Assembly: GCF_947495315.1 (NCBI RefSeq)
Contig: NZ_CANLYD010000005.1
Span: forward strand, 347,868 to 411,867
DNA length: 64,000 bases
Reading direction: 5' to 3'
Source: an uncultured Aquimarina sp.
Lineage (GTDB): Bacteria; Bacteroidota; Bacteroidia; Flavobacteriales; Flavobacteriaceae
In this document: piece by piece, positions 17,113 to 25,575 of the stretch
Position numbering within the stretch: position 1 is the stretch's first letter
Layout: the number at the start of each line of letters is the position of its first letter
Program-made: the position numbers and the translations under genes
The notes under the pieces: generated by a model
The model's input: the letters and a program-made list of their open reading frames with translations, nothing else
The model's database searches: none
What the model was told of the DNA's origin: nothing

Positions 17113-17157
17113 TCAACAAAAAATGCAGGATGTATTACGTCCTGCATTTTTTGTTGA
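17113..17157 (-). terminator. Hairpin terminator of the DJ-1/HPF/FNT group
   Basis: A perfect 18-bp inverted repeat (17113-17130 and 17140-17157) with a nine-base loop. The arms contain AAAAAATGCAGGA and its complement, so a T tract follows the GC-rich top of the stem on either strand. It lies 23 bases after the stop of the minus-strand DJ-1/PfpI gene. Confidence 0.88.
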
Positions 17158-17179
17158 GGTATACTCGGAAATATTCTAA

Positions 17180-17860
17180 TTAATTCTTCAACATATTAAA
17201 TAGTTTTTCAGCTACCTCTTCCGATGATGCTGGGTTCTGTCCTGTTATTAGGTTTCCATCATGTACAGAATAAGGTTGCCAATCGTCAGCTTTACTATAT
17301 TTTCCTCCATTGTCTTTTAACATATCTTCTACTAAAAACGGAACAACATCTGTTAATTGAACCGCTGCTTCTTCACTATTGGTAAATCCGGTTACATTTT
17401 TGCCTTTTACAAGAAATTCACCGTCACTAGTTTTTACGTTCTTTAGAGCTGCAGGTGCGTGGCATACCAAACCTGTGGGTTTATTACTTTCGTAGAATGA
17501 TTGCAATAATTTAATAGAATCTTTGTCATTGGCAAGATCCCATAAAGGACCATGACCACCAGGATAAAAAATAGCATCATAATTCTTTTCTTTAACTTCG
17601 GAAAGTTGAAGGGTTTTACTCAATTTTTCCTGTAACTTTTTATCATTATGGAAGCGTTTCGTAGCTTCAGTTTGATTTTCCGGCTTGTCGCTGCTAGGGT
17701 CTATAGGAGGTTGACCTCCTTTTGGGGATGCCAACGTAACTTCCGCACCTTTGTCGGTAAGATAATAATAGGGGGCAGCAAACTCTTCAATCCAAAATCC
17801 TGTTTTTTCACCGGTATCTCCGAGTTTGTCGTGTGATGTTAATACGAATAGAAATTTCAT
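17180..17860 (-). CDS. DJ-1/PfpI superfamily, Hsp31-like glyoxalase/deglycase
   Basis: 226 residues. GFWIEEFAAPYYYL holds the conserved Glu (residue ~25), and AIFYPGGHGPLWDL (residues ~96-109) precedes the nucleophile elbow LVCHAPAAL with the reactive Cys at residue ~133. This set is typical of Hsp31-type class I glutamine-amidotransferase-like proteins that detoxify methylglyoxal without cofactors. Probable distal gene of the minus-strand unit FNT-HPF-DJ-1; it starts 17 bases after the HPF stop. Confidence 0.88.
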   Translation of the reverse strand: MKFLFVLTSHDKLGDTGEKTGFWIEEFAAPYYYLTDKGAEVTLASPKGGQPPIDPSSDKPENQTEATKRFHNDKKLQEKLSKTLQLSEVKEKNYDAIFYPGGHGPLWDLANDKDSIKLLQSFYESNKPTGLVCHAPAALKNVKTSDGEFLVKGKNVTGFTNSEEAAVQLTDVVPFLVEDMLKDNGGKYSKADDWQPYSVHDGNLITGQNPASSEEVAEKLFNMLKN

Positions 17861-17877
17861 CTTTTTTATTGTTAATT

Positions 17878-18177
17878 TTAATAAGTTTTCATTTTATCTT
17901 TCCTTCTTTCTAATTGATCGTTGAGGTCTCTAATAGTTTCGGTAATCGCTTCCTCAAAACTTACTTTATCAGATGAGGCGTACAATCTTGGTCCCGGAGC
18001 ACTTAATCGAATACCACAAATGTGTCCAGAGTTGTCATCTCTACTCTCTTTTTTTAAGAAGATATCAGCACGAATTACGAAAGGATACTTATTTGATAAA
18101 TTGCCTAATTTTTCTTCTACAAATGATTCTAATCTATCACTTGCACTTACATTAGTGTATTCAAAAACTGTTTTCAT
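17878..18177 (-). CDS. Short ribosome hibernation promoting factor (HPF/RaiA)
   Basis: 99 residues. The beta-alpha-beta-beta-beta-alpha pattern of HPF/RaiA is visible: EYTNVSASDRLESFVEEKLGNL, then VIRADIFLKKES, CGIRLSAPGPRLYASSDKVSFEEAITETIRDLNDQLERRKDK. The short form binds the 30S decoding region and promotes ribosome dimerisation or silencing in stationary phase. It lies 22 bases after the FNT channel gene. Confidence 0.85.
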   Translation of the reverse strand: MKTVFEYTNVSASDRLESFVEEKLGNLSNKYPFVIRADIFLKKESRDDNSGHICGIRLSAPGPRLYASSDKVSFEEAITETIRDLNDQLERRKDKMKTY

Positions 18178-18199
18178 TTATTTTTATTTTTTGTATTTA

Positions 18200-19036
18200 T
18201 TAATTGTTGCCGTTGTAGGCAAAAGCTTTGTATTTCAATAAGGCTACAAATACCACTCCACCTATAGCATTTCCTACAATCGCAATTCCCTGAAAGGAAA
18301 GATAGTCTATCATTGTGATACTTTTTGATACGATTAGTCCTGAGAAAACCTCAATATTCCCTACAATACTATGATGCAATCCCATAGCACCAATTACTGC
18401 TGTAATGATATAAATCACCAAAATTCTACTAATCGTACTATCTGAGGAGGTAAGTAGCCAGGATAGCAAACCCATTAACCAACCTGCTAATATCGCACTT
18501 ACGAATATCACAGTAAGATCACTATGAAGCACGTGTTCTGAAACTTTTTCAATAATTTTTATATCAAAAATTCCTAATTTGGGACCAATCCAAATAGCAA
18601 CTATGCTTATTAACATTCCTCCAAAAATATTACCTGTAAGTACTAATCCCCATAACCTGAAAAGATCTATTATTTTTGATTTTTTATTTAATACAGGTAG
18701 TGTAAGCAAAGATGTTTGCTCAGTAAATAACATGGATTTTCCTAAAACAACAAGAATAAATCCAACTGGATACACTAGTGCATTTATCTTCCATACTAAA
18801 GCGCTATTCGTTTCATCAATAAAAAAAGCGGTCATTACACAGATTAGTAGAAAACTAAATCCAATTTCTAAGCCCGCAGAGAACGAACTCAATAGAATAC
18901 TTGAGTTTGTTTTGTCATAAATTACTAATGCTTCTGATACTTGTTCTCGCAATATTTCAGAATGCGACATAGGTGAGTTTTCAGTAACTTCAACTTTTAT
19001 GTTTTTATCCGTTTTTAATTCTTGATTCTCTATCAT
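18200..19036 (-). CDS. Formate/nitrite transporter family protein (YfdC-like)
   Basis: 278 residues with six membrane helices after a ~55-residue hydrophilic N-terminus. LSSFSAGLEIGFSFLL, GKSMLFTEQTSLLTLPVL and the NIFGGMLIS / NAIGGVVFVALL repeat halves are the FNT hallmarks. FNT proteins are pentameric anion channels; this YfdC-like subgroup has no confirmed substrate. First clear gene of a stress unit with HPF and DJ-1. Confidence 0.88.
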   Translation of the reverse strand: MIENQELKTDKNIKVEVTENSPMSHSEILREQVSEALVIYDKTNSSILLSSFSAGLEIGFSFLLICVMTAFFIDETNSALVWKINALVYPVGFILVVLGKSMLFTEQTSLLTLPVLNKKSKIIDLFRLWGLVLTGNIFGGMLISIVAIWIGPKLGIFDIKIIEKVSEHVLHSDLTVIFVSAILAGWLMGLLSWLLTSSDSTISRILVIYIITAVIGAMGLHHSIVGNIEVFSGLIVSKSITMIDYLSFQGIAIVGNAIGGVVFVALLKYKAFAYNGNN

Positions 19037-19072
19037 GTTTTTTTGTTAAATGTTTAACGAGAAGTTTGAAAT

Positions 19073-19201
19073 TTAAGGCATTGTGTTTTTTTGAGGCTTC
19101 GCGATCTTGCCTATTTTTTTTCTAACATTTCTCAAAAATGCTTTACTTCCAAATTTTTTTCTACGTAAACCTGGTCTTTGAATGTTATTTTTGTTTTTCA
19201 T
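19073..19201 (-). CDS. Small very basic protein, 42 aa
   Basis: An ATG at 19201 opens a 42-codon frame ending in TAA at 19073-19075. About 15 of 42 residues are Lys or Arg (PGLRRKKFGSKAFLRNVRKK), which resembles a nucleic-acid or ribosome-binding peptide but not a known ribosomal protein. It ends 36 bases before the FNT start. I recognise no family. Confidence 0.45.
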   Translation of the reverse strand: MKNKNNIQRPGLRRKKFGSKAFLRNVRKKIGKIAKPQKNTMP

Positions 19202-19231
19202 GATTTTCCTTTTTATTATACTTTTTTGAGA

Positions 19232-19434
19232 TTAATTTCTAAGCTTTTTTAAGTGATAGAATGTTAGTAAAATAGCTATCACTATAACTAATATAGTTGT
19301 TGAAAATACAGTAAACAGAATTATAGATAAAAATGCTCCGACTTCCTAAAAAATAGTTTAATGGCTACCACTTGATAATTTTGTAATGTAAAAACCATAA
19401 TATCTATCAACGATATTACCATTACAACTAGCAT
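19232..19434 (-). pseudogene. LapA-like (DUF1049-type) two-helix membrane protein, frameshifted
   Basis: From the ATG at 19434 the frame encodes a membrane helix, then FTLQNYQVVAIKLFFRK, which resembles the FxLQNxxxVxIxFLFW signature of LapA/DUF1049 proteins, and then runs out of homology. In the next frame VGAFLSIILFTVFSTTILVI continues with a second helix and ends FYHLKKLRN-stop. The total of 203 bases is one short of 68 codons, so a single-base loss near 19345 explains the break. The family call is tentative. Confidence 0.5.
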
Positions 19435-19664
19435 AACTAGTTTTTTATTTTGTTTTTTTTAAAACTTATGATTTGATTTTCAATTAATTAAGTTTCAAAA
19501 GAAATTTAAACTTAGGTTGATTATTGTATGTGAGTAAGTAAATGAAATTCTATAGATTATGTTAACGCATTTGACCAAAATAGTATCTCAAATGCAATAT
19601 GATATTATACGTTAATAAATAGATAGATGTTTTGTAAGTAATTATCAAGCTATACGGTATAAGG

Positions 19665-20753
19665 TTATAACCATTTCTTTTTTCTAAAGAAAATCAATAG
19701 CCCAATAAAAATGATAATCATAATACTCATTAAGGCGTGATATCCATATCGATATTTAAGTTCCGGCATATGGTCAAAATTCATTCCGTATATTCCTGCA
19801 ATAAAAGTTAGAGGAATGAATATGGTTGCGATAATGGTCAGTACCTTCATAATACCGTTCATTTTATTACTGATCGTGGTCATGTACATATCCATAAGTC
19901 CCCAGATCATTTCGCGATAAACATCAATATTCTCTTGTATATGAATGATGTGATCATATAAATCTCTGTAATAGTCTTTGTTTTTTTCTAGGATCAGAGT
20001 GGTGTCAGATTTAACAATCCTGCCGATAACCTCCCTAAGTGGTAAAATACTTCTTCTTATGCGTAAGATTTCGCGTTTAAGCGATTGTATTTCTTGCGTG
20101 ATATGATCTCCTTCTTTTTCATTAAATAGCTCTTCTTCTAATTGTTCTACTTTATCACCAAGGTCATCGATAACTACAAAGTAATTGTCAAAAATAGCAT
20201 CAAGTAAAGAATAGGCAAGGTACCCAGCTCCAGAGTTTCGAATTCTGCTTTTGGCATTAGTTATTCGAATTCTTACAGGATCAAAAATATCTTCGTCAGA
20301 TTCTTGAAAAGTAATGACATGATCCTTTCCTAATACTATAGAAATGTGCTCTACAATAAATTCTTTTTCTTTATTAAAATACATCATTTTTAGTACTAAA
20401 AAAATATAGTTTTCGTACTCATCTATCTTAGGGCGCTGATCAGTATTTACTATATCTTCTAGAATTAATGGATGTAGTCCATAAAATTCCCCAATACTAA
20501 TAATTTCTTTGGTGTGATTTAGACCATTTACATTAATCCAGGTCACACGATCATTGCCTTTAAAAGTAAATGCATCTTCAATATTGTCAGTTTCAGAAAT
20601 ATTATGGGTATCCCTTGTATAATCTTGAATCTCAATTTTAGTTTCGAGATGTTCTTTTTCGCCAATATACACTACAGTTCCAGGCGCTTTACCCAGACTT
20701 TGTGAGGATTTAGGTTTTTTACTTTTTTTGTGAATAGGTCTGTTTTTCTTCAT
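19665..20753 (-). CDS. corA: CorA family Mg2+/Co2+ transporter
   Basis: 362 residues. A large soluble N-terminal domain is followed by two C-terminal membrane helices. The selectivity motif YGMNF (residues ~323-327) and FIPLTFIAGIYGMNFDHMPE are exact for CorA, and the C-terminus is basic (FFRKKKWL). CorA forms a pentameric channel for Mg2+ or related divalent ions. The N-terminus has an extra ~25-residue basic, Ser/Pro/Lys-rich segment before the domain. It stands alone on its strand. Confidence 0.95.
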   Translation of the reverse strand: MKKNRPIHKKSKKPKSSQSLGKAPGTVVYIGEKEHLETKIEIQDYTRDTHNISETDNIEDAFTFKGNDRVTWINVNGLNHTKEIISIGEFYGLHPLILEDIVNTDQRPKIDEYENYIFLVLKMMYFNKEKEFIVEHISIVLGKDHVITFQESDEDIFDPVRIRITNAKSRIRNSGAGYLAYSLLDAIFDNYFVVIDDLGDKVEQLEEELFNEKEGDHITQEIQSLKREILRIRRSILPLREVIGRIVKSDTTLILEKNKDYYRDLYDHIIHIQENIDVYREMIWGLMDMYMTTISNKMNGIMKVLTIIATIFIPLTFIAGIYGMNFDHMPELKYRYGYHALMSIMIIIFIGLLIFFRKKKWL

Positions 20754-20875
20754 AGCGCAACGGTTGTTCTGTAAATGTATTAAAAAAGAAATTTTTGTAA
20801 AATTTCGATAACAATACCTAATTAAATTCTAAAAAATGTAATTTCAATCTAAATTAATAGTAATTATTTCAGATC

Positions 20876-21397
20876 ATGGATATATCTAAAAACTTTTGTA
20901 CTGTATCAGTTTTTTTTCTTGTTTTATTAGGGTGTACTAAACAAAATCCGAACAAAAAATTGGAACAGGGAATACTTAAAGAAAATAAAATTGAGAATAA
21001 TGAAAATTTTAGTTACCTGATAAAACAACAAATATATGTGCCAATTTATTCTGACATCTATAATAAGACCAAGGATTATCGATTTCTACTTACAGCTACC
21101 TTAAGCATCAGAAATACCAGTCCAAAAGACTCATTATTTATCAAAAATGCAGATTATTATAATACTCAAGGAGATTTTGTAAGAAGTTATATAAAACAAC
21201 CTATTTATCTTAAACCACTAGAATCTATCGAATATGTGATTGAAGAGAAGGATACTTTGGGTGGGAGTGGAGCTAATTTTTTGATTACGTGGGGAGCTAA
21301 TAAAACTATTAAACCAATTTTTCAAGGAGTTATGGTTGGTATCTCTGGTCAACAAGGATTTGCATTCACTACTGATGGAGTTGTTGTTTCAGAATAG
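20876..21397 (+). CDS. DUF3124 lipoprotein
   Basis: 173 residues with a lipoprotein signal (FFLVLLGC, Cys ~20). The mature region matches DUF3124: QIYVPIYSDIY, FLLTATLSIRNTSPKDSLFIKNADYY, EYVIEEKDTLGGSGANFLITW, MVGISGQQGFAF. Function unknown; probably an envelope beta-sandwich. It is followed by an inverted repeat (AATAGGGCT at 21424, AGCCCTATT at 21446). Confidence 0.85.
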   Translation: MDISKNFCTVSVFFLVLLGCTKQNPNKKLEQGILKENKIENNENFSYLIKQQIYVPIYSDIYNKTKDYRFLLTATLSIRNTSPKDSLFIKNADYYNTQGDFVRSYIKQPIYLKPLESIEYVIEEKDTLGGSGANFLITWGANKTIKPIFQGVMVGISGQQGFAFTTDGVVVSE

Positions 21398-21738
21398 AAG
21401 CTTGATTACTACAGATTATAACAAATAGGGCTAACAAAATTTTGCAGCCCTATTATAGGTAATTCTTAAAGGCACGATTAATATTTCCGGACATATTAAT
21501 CGACTTGCTAGATTTTATTAAAAAAAAGTCATTCTCGAAAAATTACACAATAAATATATACAAATTAAAGTTCGATCCTGAATTATTATTAGGCCATATG
21601 AAGAATTTATTTGTCTTTTTGAAAAAAATAACTTTTAAGGTATTTCGTAAAACATATCGTATCACTGTGCAAAGTAAAATTTCAATAGTTTTGGTAACGA
21701 GGAAGGTTTTATTCGCTTAGATATTTGTTAAAATATTA
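21398..21738. other. Intergenic region with two hairpins, no supported gene
   Basis: AATAGGGCT (21424-21432) and AGCCCTATT (21446-21454) form a terminator-like stem after the DUF3124 gene. CGATTAATAT (21475-21484) and ATATTAATCG (21493-21502) form a second perfect 10-bp stem with an eight-base loop. A 71-codon frame at 21505-21720 has a codon content like random AT-rich DNA and no family features. Confidence 0.5.
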
Positions 21739-22263
21739 TTAGTCTTCGGGCTTTATTTCTTGTATGTCTTTGTTTGTTAAAATCTCAATACCTTTTTGCA
21801 TCACAAGGGAAGTTGGAAGTGTGATATCACATCCATCATCTGTTTTCATAAAAAGATAAAAACCGGTAATGTCTTTAACTTCTCCACTCCAGTTAAAATC
21901 TTTATCTAAAACCTTAATTCTATCGCCAATTCGCATAGGATGACTGAAAAATAAAATTACACTTGCAGTTAAATTAGATAGGATTGACCATTGCGCAAAA
22001 AAACCAACACCCAAAACAGCTAAAATCGAAGAAATAAATACTACAAATTGTTTATGATCTACACCCCAAACGATAGCCAAGAAAGAACCTCCGGTTATAT
22101 AAATAAGAAGATAACTTAAATTAAATATAACTTTTCTTCGGTTTACATCAATTGATTTAACGAAACTAAACCTCCTGATTGCCCTTTTGGTAAGAAATAT
22201 TACTAAAACCATTATAGCCAATAATATGGCAGTGAATAGTAACTCTTGCTTAGATATCAACAT
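21739..22263 (-). CDS. Short MscS-like channel protein (3 of 3)
   Basis: 174 residues. Three helices, then VVFISSILAVLGVGFFAQWSILSNLTASVILFFSHPMRIGDRI and a beta domain ending near residue 165. The pore helix keeps the MscS register but replaces several small residues (GVGFFAQWS instead of GLAVGLALQGS), and the C-terminal alpha/beta cage domain is absent. It may be a channel with altered gating or a non-channel scaffold. Stands between the DUF3124 and universal stress genes. Confidence 0.8.
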   Translation of the reverse strand: MLISKQELLFTAILLAIMVLVIFLTKRAIRRFSFVKSIDVNRRKVIFNLSYLLIYITGGSFLAIVWGVDHKQFVVFISSILAVLGVGFFAQWSILSNLTASVILFFSHPMRIGDRIKVLDKDFNWSGEVKDITGFYLFMKTDDGCDITLPTSLVMQKGIEILTNKDIQEIKPED

Positions 22264-22399
22264 AACATATGTTTTACAGTTTTTGGTAAAACTATTTTTT
22301 ATTCATTAATGATAAAAGAAAAAATAAGACTTTTTCGGAAATCAGGTGCCGAAATATGACATACGTTAATATACCCAGGGAGTATTTTATATATAGGCT

Positions 22400-23260
22400 T
22401 TATTTATTAGTAATACTTTTTTGTTTCAATTCAGGTAATATTAATAAAGGAATTGAACTGTTAAAGCTTATCTTCTCTACCACATCTTCTTCTAATAGCT
22501 TTTGAAAAAAATTGTGTTTATGATGAATTAAAACAATGAGGTCACTTTTTGTTTGCTGGACAAAGTTTTTTATAGCATTAGTTTGAGAACTTTCGAGATC
22601 TATTTTGCAAAAAATATAATCTATTTCTTTAAAAAACACTTTTAAAGTTTTTTTATTTACTTTTTGATGATCATTTAGATATTCTTCCATCATTATTCGA
22701 GCAATATTTACTTTCGAGTTATTTGATATAGCTATATTAATTAATGGCTTTAATTCTTTCTCAATATAAGATCGTTTGAAATTTGTAGAAAATGTAATGA
22801 CTGAAGGTTTTTTCGGAATGTAATTTTGAGGTACTACTAACACTGGAAAATTTTCCACTCGATTAATTACCTTTACAGTATTACTCCCTAGAAACACTTC
22901 TTTGGCCCCGTTAGCTCCTTTGGTTCCCATTATTATAAAATCAATTTTTTTGGAGGTAACTACAGAGTTAATAGCCTTAACCAATGTATTTACTTTGAAG
23001 ACTGATTCAAAACGATGATTGTTATTATCATTTTCACTACTGTTCTTATTCAAAAACAACTTTAAGTCTTTTTCAGATTCGTAAGACATTTTGGTCAAAA
23101 CTGAATTATTATACTCCTCACTCAATAAATTAGACGGGTTAGTTATATAAACATTTAGTAAATAAAATGTGCAAATTTCAGTACTAAAAAGTGTTTTTGC
23201 ATACTGTAGTGCATTGATAGAATTTTCGGAAAAATCTATAGGAATCAAAATATTTTTCAT
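22400..23260 (-). CDS. Tandem-domain universal stress protein
   Basis: 286 residues with two UspA domains (residues 1-150 and ~155-285). The first keeps the ATP-binding motif IIMGTKGANGAKEVFLGSNT followed by PVLVVP; the second is degenerate (LIVLIHHKHNFFQKLLEEDVVEKI). Bacteroidota often pair such Usps with stress transporters, and a cation:proton antiporter gene is divergent here. Likely a nucleotide-sensing regulator of ion homeostasis; that role is inference. Confidence 0.9.
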   Translation of the reverse strand: MKNILIPIDFSENSINALQYAKTLFSTEICTFYLLNVYITNPSNLLSEEYNNSVLTKMSYESEKDLKLFLNKNSSENDNNNHRFESVFKVNTLVKAINSVVTSKKIDFIIMGTKGANGAKEVFLGSNTVKVINRVENFPVLVVPQNYIPKKPSVITFSTNFKRSYIEKELKPLINIAISNNSKVNIARIMMEEYLNDHQKVNKKTLKVFFKEIDYIFCKIDLESSQTNAIKNFVQQTKSDLIVLIHHKHNFFQKLLEEDVVEKISFNSSIPLLILPELKQKSITNK

Positions 23261-23393
23261 TTTTTCATAAGATTTAAGCAGCTATTAAATATATTAAATA
23301 TTATGTTGTTAATATTTGTAAGCTTCGTACATTTTTGAAATGTAGAATTAATTAATTGACATTTACAGTTACATTTGAATAAATATTTTCTGT

Positions 23394-24576
23394 ATGTTTT
23401 TAATTTCTAAGATCGAACCAATTATACAAATAATCTCTATTCTGGCAATACTTGTTATTGTTCTTAGTATCATCCTGAGAAAAATGAATCAAACATATAT
23501 CATTGGATATATTTTGGCAGGTATCTTTCTTGGAGAGCAAGGGTTAGCAGTTATTGATGACAAGGAATCGATTGAGCTTTTAGGAGAATTGGGAGTGATT
23601 CTTTTACTGTTTTTTATAGGTATGGAAATTAATCTTATTGATTTTCTTAAGCGATGGAAACTTGCAGTACTTGGCACCTTGTTGCAAATTATTTTAAGTG
23701 TATTATTAGTGTTTTTTATTGGAAATTTTTACGATTGGAGTTTTGCAAGGTCAGTAGTATTAGGGTTTGTAATTGCCTTAAGTAGTTCTGCGGTGGTAAT
23801 TAAACTTCTACAGGATAAACATCTTATTGATAATCAAATAGGAAAAAATGTATTAAGTATTTTATTGGCTCAGGATATAGTTTTTGTACCTCTATTAATA
23901 ATTATCTCCCAGCTTGGTGGGAAAACCGAATCTACAGAAAACATTGTATTGATGATAATTGGAGCAATAGTGATTGTAGCTACACTAATATATATCTATA
24001 TTAAGGGAGTAATTGTATTGCCATATTCCAAAAAAATATACCGAGATCACGAATTACAGGTTTTTATGGCTATTTTTCTATGTTTTGGTGGTGCTTTAGC
24101 AACATCTTTTTTCGGTATATCTCCTGCTTTGGGAGCTTTTGTTGGAGGAATGATTATTAATGCAGCAAAGGCAACAGATTGGATACATGACACGCTACAT
24201 TCTTTTAGAGTTTTGTTTGTATCCTTATTTTTTATTAGTGTTGGATTACAAATAGATCTTGGTTTTGTGTACAATAAATAATCTTTGGACCATACTCTCG
24301 GTTATTTTTGTAGTTTATATAACCAATCATTTATTGAATACTGTAATATTAAAGGTTTTTTCAAATACCTGGAAAGAAGCATTTTTAGGAGGGGCTCTTC
24401 TAGCTCAAATAGGAGAGTTAAGCTTTTTGATTAGTTCCACCGCATTAGGTTTAGGTATTATAGAAGACTTCTCCTATAACTTCACTATTAGTCTGATTTC
24501 TTTAACTTTAATAATTAGTCCCTTTTGGATCGCTTTGTCAGAAAAACTAATTAATTGGAAAAAAGATAATGAATAG
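23394..24576 (+). pseudogene. CPA2-type cation:proton antiporter, interrupted by a +1 frameshift
   Basis: The first frame (23394-24281) encodes the N-terminal three quarters of a Na+/H+ exchanger domain, with YIIGYILAGIFLGEQGL, LLLFFIGMEI and ALSSSAVVIKLL. It ends FISVGLQIDLGFVYNK. The next frame carries on directly with NNLWTILSVIF and GALLAQIGELSFLIS to a stop at 24576. Removing one A from the AATAAATAA run at ~24275-24283 restores a continuous protein of ~394 residues, a full membrane domain without a TrkA-N module. Either a real null allele or a one-base sequence error. Confidence 0.85.
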
Positions 24577-24683
24577 GAAAAAATTATCTCTATTTAAGAA
24601 CAACATTAGTTCAATTTAGATTTAGCAATTCTAGTATGGAAAACTATCATTTTCATAACTTTTACAGGTGTATTGTAATTTAT

Positions 24684-24965
24684 TTAATATTCTTCACAAT
24701 ACTGTGTATTATAATCTACATCTTTTTCCAGGCAATTAAATTCAAGATATTCGTTTTCAAAACCCGAATACTTAACATTCTTAATAAGTTCTTCTTTTTA
24801 AGGTCTGCATTAGAAAGATTAACAACATTATTATCTATATATCCTTGAAGAGAGGTTTTTTGGAATTTCTTTTTAAGACATTATCATTGACATTTTGAAA
24901 GTTAACGGATATCTTTTTTGATAATGTGATTTTAGTTTTACCTAGATATCTTTGCAAAAAAATAT
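24684..24965 (-). pseudogene. Possible decayed coding remnant, family unknown
   Basis: Minus-strand segments with protein-like composition occur in successive frames: ITLSKKISVNFQNVNDNVL (around 24930-24870), then LQGYIDNNVVNLSNADLKKK (around 24855-24790), then NVKYSGFENEYLEFNCLEKD to a TAA at 24684-24686. No segment has a start codon and I cannot name the family. The plus-strand 70-codon frame over the same bases looks like a shadow. Confidence 0.3.
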
Positions 24966-25119
24966 TATTATTTACTATTAGCATATTTCCTGTTAGATAA
25001 TATTCTATAACTGTTTTTTTACTTAAAAGCAGCCTAAGAAGGTTTCAATCTGGGATTTACTGAATCTTATTAAAGAAGTTTTTAATTTAGGAAAAAAATG
25101 CAAATTTTGTGCAAATAAA

Positions 25120-25153
25120 AAAGCGTTACAGTGATTTGTTTCTGTAACGCTTT
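25120..25153 (-). terminator. Terminator of tRNA-Arg
   Basis: AAAGCGTTACAG (25120-25131) and CTGTAACGCTTT (25142-25153) form a perfect 12-bp stem. It lies eleven bases beyond the 3' end of the tRNA on the minus strand and is followed by an A/T-rich tract. Confidence 0.8.
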
Positions 25154-25163
25154 GATTATCAAG

Positions 25164-25237
25164 TGACCTCGGCAGGATTCAAACCTGCAACCTCTTGAGC
25201 CGTAATCAAGTGCACTATTCAGTTATGCTACGAGGCC
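25164..25237 (-). tRNA. tRNA-Arg (anticodon ACG)
   Basis: A 74-base cloverleaf read on the minus strand: acceptor GGCCTCG/CGAGGTC with one G-U pair, D stem GCAT/GTGC, anticodon stem CTTGA/TCAAG with loop TTACGGC giving anticodon ACG, variable loop AGGTT, T stem GCAGG/CCTGC with loop TTTGAAT, discriminator A. CCA is not encoded. Position 19 is A and position 56 is U where G and C are nearly universal. A34 would be edited to inosine by TadA to read CGU, CGC and CGA. An exact -7 box (TATATTTG) lies at 25251-25258, 14 bases upstream. Confidence 0.9.
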
Positions 25238-25281
25238 TTTTTTGCGGGTGCAAATATATGGGTATTTTATAAATTATAAAA

Positions 25282-25509
25282 CTATTTTAAATTTTCTTTT
25301 TCAAATTTTTTAATGATTTCGCTTGCTTTTTTTGCATTCGTATCTAAAATGAATAGCTCAGTCGAGCCTTCAACGACTCCAAAGCCTGCTAACCTCGCTG
25401 ACTGACTATGATCCTTAATCATAGAAGGAATATGTATTTCATCTAGTAAGAAAGCTAATCGATTAACTAGTATTGAAGTTCCTGTATATATTTTTATGAG
25501 ATTTTTCAT
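25282..25509 (-). CDS. DUF2007 family putative signal-transducing protein
   Basis: 75 residues with the DUF2007 pattern: IYTGTSILVNRLAFLLDEIHIPSMIKD, then ELFILDTNAKKASEIIKKF. The domain is a small ferredoxin-like fold of unknown ligand, resembling PII-type regulatory proteins in shape only. Single gene just upstream of tRNA-Arg on the same strand. Confidence 0.75.
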   Translation of the reverse strand: MKNLIKIYTGTSILVNRLAFLLDEIHIPSMIKDHSQSARLAGFGVVEGSTELFILDTNAKKASEIIKKFEKENLK

Positions 25510-25575
25510 ATAATAGAGTTTTTATTATTCTAACGAATAAGTAGTGTTATGTAATACTATGAATAATAGATTTTA

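Noticed and set aside
21505..21720. 71-codon plus-strand ORF
   Set aside because: Composition is that of AT-rich spacer, no promoter box or family features, and it crosses a region with intergenic hairpins.
24636..24848. 70-codon hydrophobic plus-strand ORF
   Set aside because: The complementary strand has more protein-like text (damaged); the plus frame looks like its shadow, rich in Phe and Ile from AT-rich codons.
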